Assembly: GCA_904063045.1 (NCBI GenBank) | Contig: CAJFCJ010000006.1 | Location: forward strand, 744,001-808,000 | DNA length: 64,000 bases | Origin: Dimorphilus gyrociliatus | Lineage: Eukaryota > Annelida > Polychaeta > Dinophilidae | Direction of reading: 5' to 3' | Part shown: positions 11,811-24,200 of the stretch, piece after piece | How the letters are laid out: every line of letters starts with the position of its first letter | How positions within the stretch are numbered: the stretch's first letter is position 1 | Translations under genes and position numbers: made by a program | Notes under the pieces: model-generated | Told to the model about the DNA's origin: nothing | Database searches by the model: none | The model's input: only the letters and a program-made list of their open reading frames with translations

Positions 11811-14800
11811 TTAAAAGTCGTCAGATTCAATGTCAATGTCAAAAATTTCTCCTTCCGTTTCGTCTTCACTATCAGAGTCAATGGTATATTTTGTAACTCT
11901 GGCTCTTGTTGACTTCGCTCTTGGTTGTATATCCGAGGAGTCTAAGTCTTCTTTTTCCTATTAAAAAAACATTGAAACTTTATAATCAATAACCTCATTG
12001 AGTTATTAAATTTTACTTCATTATCGGAAAGCAAGACAATTTCAGACTCAGAATCAGACATTTCCCAAGCTTTTTTCTTTGGTTTCTTGGGAGATTTTTC
12101 CTATAAAAATTTTTATAAGTTTTAACTCTCATTTAATGATTATATTCTTTTTACCTTCTTCGGTTTTCCCTTCTTCTTTGGCTCATCCAGGAAGGTACTT
12201 GGTTCAGCAGGAGTTTTCCTTTTCTTCTTTGGTTCGGCTTTTGGTTTTGATTGCTCGGCAGAAGTTCTCGCTACAATATATGTTTTTATAAATACAGCTT
12301 CATGAATTTATTAACTTACGAGAAACAACTTGTTCCAAGGGAGGCATAGAGTCATCAGAGTCAACGTTTCCCAGAAAATCATCTATTTTACGCTGCTTTC
12401 CATCCTCTTTTTTCTATTGTCAAAGCTTATTTTAGAGATATATCATTTATTAAAAGAAAATATTACTGCTGCAGCTTTTCGTTTACGATTTGCCTCAGCT
12501 AAAACCTTCGTTCTAAGAGCAGGATCAAGAACAGGTGGTACTCTCTCTCCAAATTGTGATGGCTTGGTATCTTGAAGATGCACCTTGGCTGTCTTTCCTC
12601 TCCCTGTTTATAATATAAGGATAGCTTATTGTTTATGATATTTAATAAAATTTATAGCAAAACATTAACCCTTTCCAGTCTTTCCTGTAGTTGTCACGAT
12701 TGCAGTTCCAGCATCTGCTCTCTCCTTTTCTTCTACTTTCTGGTAAATTGTACAAAAGATAAGCTATCTATAAAGTATTTAATTTAATAAAACCTCTAAT
12801 TCTTCAATAAAATCATTTAAGTCTTCTCGCCATAAATCTTTAGGGGATTTTTTCTTCAAAGTATTTAATTCGACTTCCTTATCTTTCTTTTTCTTCAGGA
12901 ACTCCTCTTTCTTTTCGCGAGATAGGTTGTAGATAGGCATTCCAAGTAAATATTGGAAATCGTAATCGCCTGCATCTTCCGTTTCCTCTTCTTTATCCTG
13001 ATCTTCAATAGAATCAGCTTTTTCTCTCTCTCTCCGTTCCTTTTCTACTTTCTCCTTCCAAGATTTCACCGGATCAGGCTCAAAGTCACGTTGAACCAAT
13101 TGGGCAATAATATCTTTCTTTTTCCTATCTTCAATTTTGATTTTGCCCTCGATTTTCTCTACAATAAATCGAGCCATATTAGTTAATTTTCTCATCTCAG
13201 CCTCCAGCATATTCTCCATATATGACTTTCTATCCCCATAGAGTTTGAGACGATAACCATAAAATTCTTTTAAAATTTCTATTGGATTATTATATCTCCT
13301 TATACATCCATTTGTGTCAAATAAAACCATGGATGCTAATGACATAGTTGTTTGGATCTTAAAATATTTATGAAGCCCCATTTGTCGCGCATCGGACATT
13401 TTTGCTTCTGACATTTTGACTACAAATTTTACGGTTGTATCAGTATGATATTCTCTGAAGTCTTGTATAACAGAGGGAGTTTTTTCAGTACCCTGCAACA
13501 TAGGATGTAAAACGGTTTCTTTATACGGTTGAGTCCACGTTTTAACTGGTAATTCAGTAATTTCAATTTCATGTTCATTCAGCAGAGACACTTCACCGTT
13601 GGAAGCATATTTAGTTTCGTCTACAGCGATAATTTCGCCTCTGAAGTTTTTATACCAGGGCTCCATATGGCGTGGTTCCAATCCATCCATCATTAACTTT
13701 AAGTTTTCAACAATATCTCTCGGATTGTAGTTAGGAACTTTTGTACTCCATCCAGTCCCTATGCCTTCAGCACCATTGACCAATACCATAGGTAAAATAG
13801 GAACATAATGATTAGGTTCAATTCGCTGATTATCATCATACAAGTGTAAAAGTAAGGGATCGTCATCTTCGTGAAACAGCTTTCTTGCAAGGGGACTTAG
13901 CTGAGTAAAAATATAACGAGGAGAAGCAGCATCTTTCCCTCCATTCAATCGTGTACCAAATTGTCCAACAGGAACCAAAATATTGATATTGTTTGAGCCA
14001 ACGAAATTCTGAGCTAAATTTATGATCGTTGCCATAAGAGATCCTTCACCATGATGATAGGCAGACAATTCGGCCACGGCACCAGAAAGTTGGGCAACTT
14101 TAACTTCCTTTGTTTGCTTTCTTTTAAAGCAGGCAAATAGTACTTTACGTTGACCTGGCTTTAAACCATCACAAACAGACGGTATTGAACGTTCATTATC
14201 GGCATTTGAAAACAGAATTAACTCCTTGTTAACAAAATCAGAATAAGTAACAGTTTTCGTATCTTTCCCATATAAATAAACCTAAAAGTTACTAAAATTA
14301 AGTTTAAAAGCTCAATTTATTTCTTTGTAATACCTCAGGTCTATCCGTTAAGTGTCTCTCTTTTCTATCATTCATGTATTCAGTAAGCCAGGTCTTTCTT
14401 TCTTCAATTTTCTTTTTGCTAAAAGCTAGAAGTATAGAATCCTCATCCGTACTTCCTCCAAACCTAAATTTAATTCGGTGCCGTTGCATATCCATGAAGT
14501 ACTCCTTAGCTTCTTTTGAAGTGGACGTACCCAAACCTTTGTAGTACTTTACTTTCCAAACATGCCAATTTGGAGTTGCCTTTTTCCATTCTTCAAATTC
14601 TGGTATGCTGTAAAAACTGTGGACTTTGTCTTTTTTTGAAACTTTAACGATCGGAGTAATAAACTCTTCAATAAAATTATATTTTAACAAGTTTGGCCAC
14701 TTATTGTGAATAAAATTTATAATTAAGCCTTTTATATGAGAGCCATCTTGATCCTGATCAGTCATTATCATAATTTTTCCATATCTTAACTTTTTAATAG

Positions 14801-16774
14801 ACTCAGGATCATCATATTTATTTCCGTAGTTTAGTCCTAATATCTGAAATTGTTGACTCTTTTGAAATCACAGGAATTAAAAAACTTTGACGACCAAACC
14901 TTTATCAGATTATTAATTTCAGCATTTTCCATTATCTGTTTCGTGGTTGCTTCTCTTACATTGAGAAGTTTACCTCTTAGGGGAAAAACACCATATTTGT
15001 CTCTGCCGATAATTCCTAAACCAGCAACAGCAAGAGTCTTGGCTGAATCTCCCTCAGTTAGAATTAAAGTACAATCACTTGAATTACGTGTACCCGCGTC
15101 ATTTGCGTCGTCAAGTTTTGGGATACCTTTTAACTTATTGTGTTTTCCGGCGGAGCACTTCTTTGTTAGCTTTTCTTGATCTTTAAATCTTATCCAAGAT
15201 TGAATAGCATCGATAATGCCACACTTTTCAACCTATAAAATTTTGGGGTAATTAAACCAATATGACAAATGCACATTGTATTAGCTTATTACCTGACCAA
15301 AAAATTTCTCCGAGGGTTCACATTTTGAACCAAACTTTTTAGCTTGTAAGTTCATTGATTCTTTGGTCTGACTATCATAACTAGGATTTTCAATTAAGCA
15401 ATTAATGAAAATCCATAAATGATTTTTAACTTGAAACGGTTTAATCACTACAGATGATCCTTTTTTTTCTTTTTTCTTAACAGCATTAACTAAACGGTTA
15501 GCTATTTGATCGGCAATATAATCAACATGCTTTCCCCCTTTTGTTGTAGCAATACTATTTACAAAAGATACTTGTTGCATTCCTTTGTCGCTTATAGTTG
15601 CTGCTATTTCCCATCTTTCGTTTACCTAAAATTAATGATAAGTTGTTAAATCGGAATATGTAAGCTTTTTTTTTACCAATTCATAGGCAACTTTTAATTT
15701 GTTCCCAGAATCGTCTTCTTTATCTTTAATGAACAGTTGGATATAGTCCTTAAAATTGTTAACTTGCAACTTCTTTCCATTGAGCATAACTTTAACACCC
15801 CTGGTTGAAGCAGCTACGTCATATGCTCGTCTTTTGAACAAGTCACAAATATCCTTGTCCAGTCTGAAATTTAGTAACTTGAGACTGTTTCGCAATTAAA
15901 GTAAATATCAACTTACTCAGTCATATCGAATTTTTTTAAGTCAGGATAAAAAGTTATTGCAGTCGAGTCGGATGACTTATTGGAATCTTTTACCATAGGA
16001 CCGCTTGTTTTCATCATATTATCTTCCCAAACCTTAAATATTGAACTTTAAAATAAGTTTGTACATCTTAATCAAAACCTTACTTGTTTGAAAGATCTTT
16101 TCAATTTACTTGAGGTAGTTTCGACGATAAATTTTTTACTAAAGATATTACACAACTTTGCACCGAAACCATTTCGACCACCCGTAACTTTTTTCTCATC
16201 ATCATTGAAATTAGACGACGTGAGGAGGTGACCAAAAATCATAGTTGGAATGTACATATTCTCTTTCTTATGCATTTCAATTGGAATACCTTCTCCATTA
16301 TTTTCTATTCGAATTTTATTATCCAACCTATAAAATCAATCAATAACACTATCTGGTCGACAAGTTTTAGTTTTTACTTACGAGTTGATTTCGATTGAAA
16401 TTCTTGTCATCCCCTCTCTGTCTCTTTGTTTGTTATCAGCGGCATTAACTGTTGAATTGAAAATTCAATTACCTCTTAGTTTGTTATAACATCAGCATGT
16501 GTATTATTTCAAATAAGTTGCTTACCCATGATTTCATCAAAAATTTTATATAAGCCGGGCACATAAGTCAATTCTCGCTGGATCATCTGCTCTTTCTCAT
16601 CATTATATACCCACATCATCTGATATTAAGAGATATTAGACAAAATTACTATTTGAATGGCCAAACCTCAGTGTGCTTGTGTATGGATCCAATATATGTA
16701 TCTGGTCTGAGAAGAACATGTTCCAGTTGGGTTTTTTTCTGATAAATATCCTCTAGATCTCTGGCAGGAGCCAT
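11811..16774 (-). CDS. TOP2: DNA topoisomerase II
   Basis: Type IIA topoisomerase: passes one DNA duplex through a transient double-strand break using ATP; nuclear, needed for chromosome segregation. Domains in order on the minus strand are the start MAPARDLEDIYQKKTQLEH at 16774; GHKL ATPase motif GGRNGFGAKLCN near 16170; TOPRIM with EGDSAK near 15040 and MTDQDQDGSHIKG near 14745; winged-helix region with the catalytic tyrosine in SPRYIF near 13920; a coiled-coil/tower region; and a charged C-terminal tail ending ESDDF with stop 11811-11813. The tail has the Arg/Lys-Ser/Asp composition typical of animal TOP2 C-termini. The start ATG directly follows a TTTTCTAG, so either an untranslated leader exon exists upstream or this is simply the first exon. 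The largest exon spans roughly 12790-14280. All catalytic residues looked for are present. Confidence 0.95.
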
Positions 16775-17652
16775 CTAGAAAAGGAATTAAAATCAGTAAA
16801 TATAAAGCAAAAAAAGGATTCTTATGAAACCTTTCAGAAATGTTCGTTGAACTTAGTATACTATCTTATATTACACTGATGAAAGTCGGGTAATAATAGG
16901 AGAATATATAATTTTCGAAAATTTCTGTCCTAGAACGATTTAGCGAAATCTTGTAGACTTATGTCAAAAGTAAAATGGCGACCTTATACAATTTAATGGG
17001 TCGCCATATTTCATCTCTATCAATGCTCCTTTTATATCGCTCTAGCTTCAGATCCAAATTTTCTGATACAAAAAGCTACTTAGTTTCTTAAATATATGAA
17101 AACTCTACACTCTTTCTGGGTGTTTGCCAAGTTTATAATCTAAATATTATTATGAGTTTTGTAACGATGCTCTTAGATAAGATTTAGCTAAACAATCTAA
17201 ATAACCTTACCTTTTCGGAACAATTTTTGCGCCAAGCAAAACTGAACCGATATTTTCTGTATTCTTATTGGCTAGCAGAAGCGATCATTTGTTAATTAGC
17301 CGTTCTTACTAAAACACGAACAGAAAGGACCTTGTCATATGTTTAGATATTATATTACACAACTAAAATACATTTACAATTTTTGAGTAAAATTTTTTTT
17401 GAGTGAGTAAAATAATTTTTTCTGGATAGGTAATAATTGGTGTGTTTATCCGAAAACCATAAGGAAATATCTCCTTCACTAATTATATTCTAGTTTCACT
17501 GAAATATTTTCCATTTTTTTTCGAAATTAGTATACTAAAGATATCAAAAATGAATAATTTGGAAAACAACAATAGTGGTGTAAAAATTTTCCGGAAGAAT
17601 ATATTTTTTATATAAAAAGGAGTTATGCTAATTCATAGTTCAGATTACCACA
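16775..17652. promoter_or_regulatory. Divergent promoter region TOP2 / TFIIB
   Basis: About 880 bases separate the start codons of two divergently transcribed housekeeping genes. It is AT-rich with several poly-T/poly-A runs. No coding exon or clear TATA box was identified; a 5' leader exon of TOP2 may lie here. Confidence 0.5.
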
Positions 17653-18971
17653 ATGGCTGCGAAATCCAACAAGTACTTACTGTTTTTTTTACATTTTGCC
17701 GAAATTCTCACTTATTTAATGCATTCTAAATAAATTTAAGTTATGAAAAAAATTTCCAAATTCTTTGTGATTAAACACAAGGGACTAAATATTATAGTTT
17801 TAGATATAAATCACTTTTTTAGAAAAAAATTCTGAAAATGGGATATTATCGCTCATAATTTTTTATAAATCTTACCCTTAAGCTTCACCGGAGTAAGAGT
17901 CAAATGCCCGAGTCATCCAGATGTGATACTCATAGAAGATTACCACGCAGGAGATATGGTCTGTCCTGAGTGTGGTCTAGTAGTCGGCGATAGGTTAGAT
18001 TTCAAATTCAGTTTCATTATTGCGTAATAGACTATTATTACATATGCATGTAAATAAGTTTCATGGTTCATCAGAGTTGTCGATGTCGGATCAGAGTGGA
18101 GAACATTCAGTAATGAAAAAAGCACCAAGGATGCTTCTCGTGTTGGTGCCGCGGAAAATAGTCTTTTAGAAGGTGGCGACCTATCAACAATGATAGGAAT
18201 GGGGACCGGAAGTGCTAGTTTTGATGATCAAGGACGGCAGATTTATCGAAATAGACGACAAGTGACGAGCTCCGAGAGAGCTCTGCTAAATGGTTTTGGT
18301 GAAATTAAAACTATGGCTGATAGACTGATGCTTACTGAGTCGTTATCAGATCGAGCAAGATCACTTTTTAAACAAGTTCATGATACAAGATCTTTAAAGG
18401 GAAGATCCACAAATGCAATTGCATCTGCGTGTTTGTATATAGCTTGTCGTCAAGAAGAAGCACCACGTACCTTCAAGGAAATCTGTGCCGTATCTACTGT
18501 ATCAAGGAAAGATGTTGGACGAGTTTTCAAGTTAATCTTGAAAGTTTTGGAGACTTCCGTTGAAGTTATTACTACAAGTGATTTTATGGTACATCATTTA
18601 AATACTAATCTGTCTTACTCTTATATAGATATCATTATTTTACTATTATATTGATATCTTTTCAGAATCGTTTCTGCAGCAATCTTTCATTGTCCAATGC
18701 TGTTCAAAAAGCAGCAACCCATGTGGCTAAGAGGGCTGTCGATACAGATCTTGTTGCAGGAAGAAGCCCAATTTCTATTGCAGCAGCAGCCATTTATATG
18801 GCCTCGCATGCGTGCAACGAGCCAAGAACACCTAAAGAAATATGTGACATTGCAGGCGTTGCAGATGTTACAATTAGGCAATCGTACAAGCTAATGCTTC
18901 CTCATGCTAAAAAACTATTTCCTGATAACTTTAACTTTGCTATCCCTATCGATCAGTTTCCCCAAAATTAA
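17653..18971 (+). CDS. GTF2B: Transcription initiation factor TFIIB
   Basis: TFIIB bridges TBP-bound promoter DNA and RNA polymerase II in the nucleus. Four exons, 17653-17672, 17883-17993, 18075-18588 and 18666-18971, give 316 residues, the same length as the human protein. The N-terminal zinc ribbon reads VKCPSHPDV...[12 protein letters not shown]; the B-reader/linker reads SEWRTFSN; two cyclin-like repeats follow, each with an [11 protein letters not shown]- or AAAAIYMAS-type helix, and the protein ends IDQFPQN. The first exon is only 20 nt (MAAKSN plus two bases) and is joined to the ribbon exon across a 210-nt intron; I chose it because phase, the length of the whole protein and the position of the ribbon all fit. 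That first junction is inferred, the remainder is certain. Confidence 0.95.
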
Positions 18972-19970
18972 ATGTATTCATTTAGATTTTTGTATGGGGT
19001 GTAATGTTTCTAAAACTGTATCATTCGTTATATTTTGACTATGTATTATCTTTATTTGTTAAAAGTAGATCTCTTGAGCACTAACCGTGTAAAATGCATT
19101 TTAAACCTATACTTACTGAAATAAAAATATATTGATATATAAATTTTTATCTTTACTTTCCAGACTACCTAACAGACAGGGAAGGGTTATTAATTGTCTT
19201 GATTTATTGATAAGCTTTTATAAAAATGTATTATACGAATTTTTCATTGAGTATAACGCCATCTAATGTGAAATATTGTAGGAAGATTACAAGCAATTCC
19301 AATCTTGCAATGTACACGAAAGATTTATATTGATTTTGACTTACTCTAAGTAATATTATGTTATCCAATATTGATTTAAACGATCCGACCAAAACAGGAA
19401 GACATTTTATAATTGAAATGGTTTTATTGCTGAGCTTACAAGTTCATTTAATATCCGAGGTAGCGTAAGGGTACCATATTGAGTTTGTTAAGTTACATCT
19501 GTCTTTTATTGAAATATTTACAAGGACTAATAAGTATATAGCAAGCACGCAACTTTTTTCGAGTTTAAATACTGTATATTGGGTCATTTTTTAAGTACCT
19601 TATCCTTTTATTTGATATGAAATTATCAGTATACTTCAAATATATTAAACAATAGTAAGAAATATACTTTTATTAAAAAGTAGCTTATTTAAGCTACCGA
19701 TATCTCTGAATGTTGTTATACCGAAATTGATCATTCATAATCATTAAACAAATAAATTCTTGTACCTGTTGCACATAATAACATTTTAAGTTTTCATTTA
19801 TAAATATATGAACCATATAATTTAAGCTCTTTCAGATATAAGATATCATATAATCAATTCCCATTACCAATGTTCAAATAACGTATATTATACCTAATTA
19901 TGATATATAATAAGCGTTAATAAGACCAATTTATCGAACCAGTAGCTGAATTCTGTATAAGATAGTCATT
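18972..19970. other. Intergenic, 3' of TFIIB
   Basis: About 1 kb of AT-rich DNA. It holds a likely TFIIB poly(A) signal (AATAAA at 19120-19125) and a TAGATGGCG motif on the minus strand near 19257-19266. No other gene is visible. Confidence 0.5.
19120..19125 (+). terminator. TFIIB poly(A) signal
   Basis: AATAAA located about 150 nt after the TFIIB stop codon; candidate cleavage and polyadenylation signal. Confidence 0.4.
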
Positions 19971-20543
19971 ATGGAGAGAAAGTATATAAACAAAACCATG
20001 AATGAGGTAAGTACTTGAAAAACGAGGAATTTGCATAGTCAATAGGCCGGCCTAAGTAATATAAATAGTATTATCCTATCATTTTTATAGCATAACGGCA
20101 GAGAGAAAATGACAGATTTTGAGAAGCTAGGAAGCCGATCGAAGTCAACAATGTCCTTTATTCCATCTAATAACAAACAACAACACCTTAGCGGTTTTCT
20201 AACAGGAAGAACTGTTAAGCCTGCTGAAAGAGTTATTTTACCTCATCTGAATCTACATAAACCGACTACTGTAAAATTTTATAACAATAGGAAGTTATTA
20301 TCTTTACCTAAGATCGAGCAGGATCAAAAAGTTAACCAACTGAAGAGGACACATACCTTTGTACAATCTAGACCTATTACTAATGAAAAGATTTATGACA
20401 TATTTGTCGGAAAAGGGGTCAAGAAAGGATTTTGTCAGGTTCGACCTATTATAGATGAGACTATATATCCTATGTTTGCTAGAAGAAAAGGACGATCATC
20501 ATCCAAGTATGGACTTTTTAAACCGGTAGGAAATATGATTTGA
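19971..20543 (+). CDS. Small basic protein with internal repeat, unknown
   Basis: Exons 19971-20006 (MERKYINKTMNE) and 20091-20543 join in phase through a GTAAGT donor and TTTTTATAG acceptor, giving 162 residues. The protein is basic, has no signal peptide or membrane segment, and looks mostly disordered. Near the C-terminus a motif of about 20 residues occurs twice: QSRPITNEKIYDIFVGKG and QVRPIIDETIYPMFARRKG, consensus RPI-x-(N/D)-E-x-I-Y-x-x-F. I do not recognise the family. Short basic, repeat-containing proteins of this kind are common among ciliary or sperm microtubule proteins, but nothing here proves that. Confidence 0.55.
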
Positions 20544-21231
20544 ACGTTCAGAACAATCAATTTAGCAGTCAAATGATCCTGCATTCAGTTATTTAGTGCC
20601 AAAAACTCGATTTGCATGACGAATCAAGACGAAAAGTAACAGACTTTCATTTTCTAATACTTTTCATAAAAACTTTCAGGAATTAAGCTCTTTCTATATA
20701 ATTTAAACGAATTAAGTAAATATATCTAAGATATCTGCATAATTTTTATTCTTGAATTGAAAGTTTTACTTTTAATTTGTTCATTTAAGGGATATGCTAA
20801 TCTTTCTTTTATTTTTTAATTTTTTACTAATTCTAAAAAATTCTCTGTTAGAGGAGCGTATGAAGATTAAGCAAATCTTAAGATTCAGAATTCTTAAAGG
20901 ATTTTGAACAAACTTAATCGTTCGTCTTAATCTTCTACGCTAAATTATTGTTCATTGTATTAATAATATATTCTAAGGCTTCCTAGATTAAGGAATGCTT
21001 CTTTTTAATGGTTGAATACCTCTAGGTATAAAATACTAAATTAATTTTTGTACATTCTGTTTCGATCTAATAAACATATTCTAGAAAGATTTCTAGAACA
21101 AATTTTGGCGATTTTTTTAAATTAATTTTAATGAAGCTCGAAAACTAATTAAACAAACTATCTGCAGTGCTTATATTTCAAAAAAGAGGCTTAATAAACA
21201 TATTGAAAATTCAATAGCTTTCTTTGAACAT
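20544..21231. other. Intergenic with imperfect inverted repeat
   Basis: About 690 bases between convergent 3' ends of the small unknown gene and AASS. Apart from the inverted repeat at 20856-20940 it is simple AT-rich sequence with no visible gene. Confidence 0.5.
20856..20940. repeat. Imperfect inverted repeat, about 85 bp
   Basis: The left arm GCGTATGAAGATTAAG (20856-20871) pairs with the right arm CTTAATCTTCTACGC (20926-20940), with a single extra base in the left arm. The interior has a further short palindrome AATCTTAAGATT. It could be a fold-back element or a small transposon remnant; no flanking target duplication is obvious. Confidence 0.6.
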
Positions 21232-24200
21232 CTATTTTAATATCTCGGATTTTTCTCTAGCTTCAAATCCTTCGGATTTTAATCTTTGCAATATAGGTCG
21301 ATAAATATCTGCCGAGAAAGGTAGTACCATTCCTTTGGCTTGTATCTCAGCTGGAAAATAAAGAAACTTGTTCGGTTATAGTTGAATAATTATCATTATT
21401 CACAAACCATCGATAATCATTTTTGCTGCTATTCCTGTTGGATATCCTACAGTGGCTGCCATGGCCGTATAACCTTTAGGATTACCATAGACAACAAAAT
21501 CTATATTTCTCATTTCTTCTTTTCCATCAGCCCATTGTAGTCCGACGTCGTGTCTCATAACAATCATATCACGTTCACCGGGAGCTGTAGATTCAGTAAC
21601 AGTATTACTGATAAGAAATTAGGGTTTACGCATTGGCAAATTTATCGACTACAGAACACGATAAATTTTTTTTTTCCTATCTGATTTATATACAAACCAT
21701 ATGATAGCCTTTTAGACAAATAATTTGATAAAGTATCGAGAGGCGATCCTTTCTTATCTACTAGTTCATCGTCGAACAACCCAAGCCTTGAAAACAATAT
21801 ACGTTAGAAAGTAATATTAAAATGCAACTATTTTTTCCTTACTCTTCGAGAACTTGTAATCTTGGATAGCTTCCACCTAATTCGTCAAATACGTGATCTC
21901 TAAGTGAGTCAGTCAAGATATCATTAGGTTGTTTTACCAACTCTGATATAAATTCTCTCTGAAATGAAGTTGGTTGTATATTACTTTAATTTTAGTATTT
22001 ATGATGTTACCCAAGTAATATCAGGGCCTCCAGGATGCAGTTTTGGGTGGGGATCAGGACTAATCAGTCCAACTCTCAATAAGCCTTCTGCAGATTCCGA
22101 AAATCCACTGTATCTTAGGGTTCCTGAATATTTTTTAATATTAAATAAGTATTTTAGATAAAAGAAAAAGTTAAACCTCTTAAAATAGTATGGGCAGATT
22201 CTATATTATACATTTTAGAGTATGGAAGAGAATCACGATTCGGGAATCCCTCCAGATGAAATCCAGGTAGGAAATTCATTTTTTTAGTGGATTTTAAAAG
22301 TCCTCCATCTCCCTCAATTTCAACAATTTTACCATTTTGGAGATATTTTGCTGGTGAAATGATGTTATACAAAACTCCTCGAGGTGACCAGCTGAATTTG
22401 TATCGAAGTGGATTCTCTGAATTCTCAGGAGCTGGCAGACCACCACAGTACGATACAAAAGAGTTTATCTATTATCAAAATGTGAATGTTCGCATAAAAA
22501 TTACTATTTAAAAGATAATCAACTACCAAAAAATGAATTGTGCATTTATAAAAAAAGGTAAAAGCTTTCTTACTTTTCCTCCGTGAAGTTTAACTTCATC
22601 GAAACATTCCATGGCTAACATGTGATCAATTCCAGGATCAACACCTACTTCATTCATGATTGTGATTCCGGCATCTCTCGCTCTATATTGTTTACTTTAT
22701 TTAAAAAAAAGTAAAATACGAATGCAACATACGCTGAATGTAATTCTTGCATAGCTGGACTGCAGTAACTTGCGGTTACCATATTGGTCCTATACTTAAT
22801 ACATAGTTTGGCTATTTCTGGATGTAGTGCGTAAGGTAGTAAACTGTTTAGAAAATTCTTATCTGCATGTTTATTGATTTGAAAATTAGGGTTAACCTTA
22901 TAACTAAGTCATGATCTTTAATTAAATCCTCAACTTCATTTTGGCTCCTATGAAGTTCCAATAAGACGGGTTCAGTGTTAGGATAGGTTTGAGCTAATTT
23001 ATCAACTTCTTCTTTTATTTGAGCGGCTGAAATCATTTTGCATTAACCAAAACTGAGCACTAAAAGTAGATATATTATCTTACCAACAGTTACGCTTATT
23101 CTAGTATCTCTTGTTAGATAGTCAACAACTGGAGCTGATACATAACCTGCTCCTAAAATGAGTACTTTTTGCACGGATGACCTTGCAACCGACTGTGCTT
23201 TTGCCTGTTGTCTATTTTCAAGGACATACTGTTTCGTTCTTTCGTTTTATTTCTTACTTACGATTTTTGTTCCCTTAGCTTTTTAATATATTCAAAGTTA
23301 GGGGTAAGTGAGCCACCGGAAGTTATAACAGCCTAAAAGCAAAATAAATAATATCAATAACACAAAAAATAGACTTCTGATTCTACTTACATTTTTTACT
23401 ACGGGAGAAGCTTCCATTTCCGTAAAAGGTTCATTGGCATTAGAATTAATCTATTATTGAAAAGAGAAATGATTTATCCTGTGAAATACTACTTCTAAGT
23501 TTAAAAGTCTTACTAGATCTGGAATGTAAGGTAAAAGAAGTGAGCCAAAGAAATCCGTAGCTTCTCTTGGAATTTGAGCTGGCATATTGTCGATAGAGCA
23601 GATAAGAACGCCGTCACCAGAGAATCTATGACAAGCATGTTTTGACTTAAAACCATTAAAAGATACTAGATACCTTTCGGTTTCCATATTCTGATCAGCA
23701 TCGTATAAACAAAATGGTGAATCGATGGTTGTACACTCTTTCATAAATTCGATGGAACCGCCAGGATCAGCTGATATGTCACAAATAGCTAGTAGTCTAT
23801 GAGGAAGTTGTGGGCATCCAGGGCTTGTGGGAAGCCACGGCTGGAGCTACAAATATACATCACATTACAACTGTTTTAAATTGTATTATATTTATTACCT
23901 GAGGTTGAAGTAAATTTTTGGCATCAGGAATCGATATTAATCGCGGAGAATTCGGGGCGTAATATATTCCATTTATGATACAAGAAGCATACGGGGCAAT
24001 CTGAAAGAAGTTTTTTTTAAGTGATATTCTCTCCGAGTCGTTTTACAAACATTCAAAGCAAAGTTGGAAGCATAAAGTTCGGGATGTTGTTCAAATTCCT
24101 CTGCTTCAAATTTCTTTGTTTCTTTATTGAATAAATGATCTTCTCTACTAACAACACAACCGTAGACTTTTTTCGTAGCTGTTTAAAGAAATAAATTCCT

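Noticed and set aside
14850-15179. 109-codon plus-strand frame within topoisomerase II
   Set aside because: It is antisense to the conserved TOPRIM exon (EGDSAK region); composition comes from the real gene.
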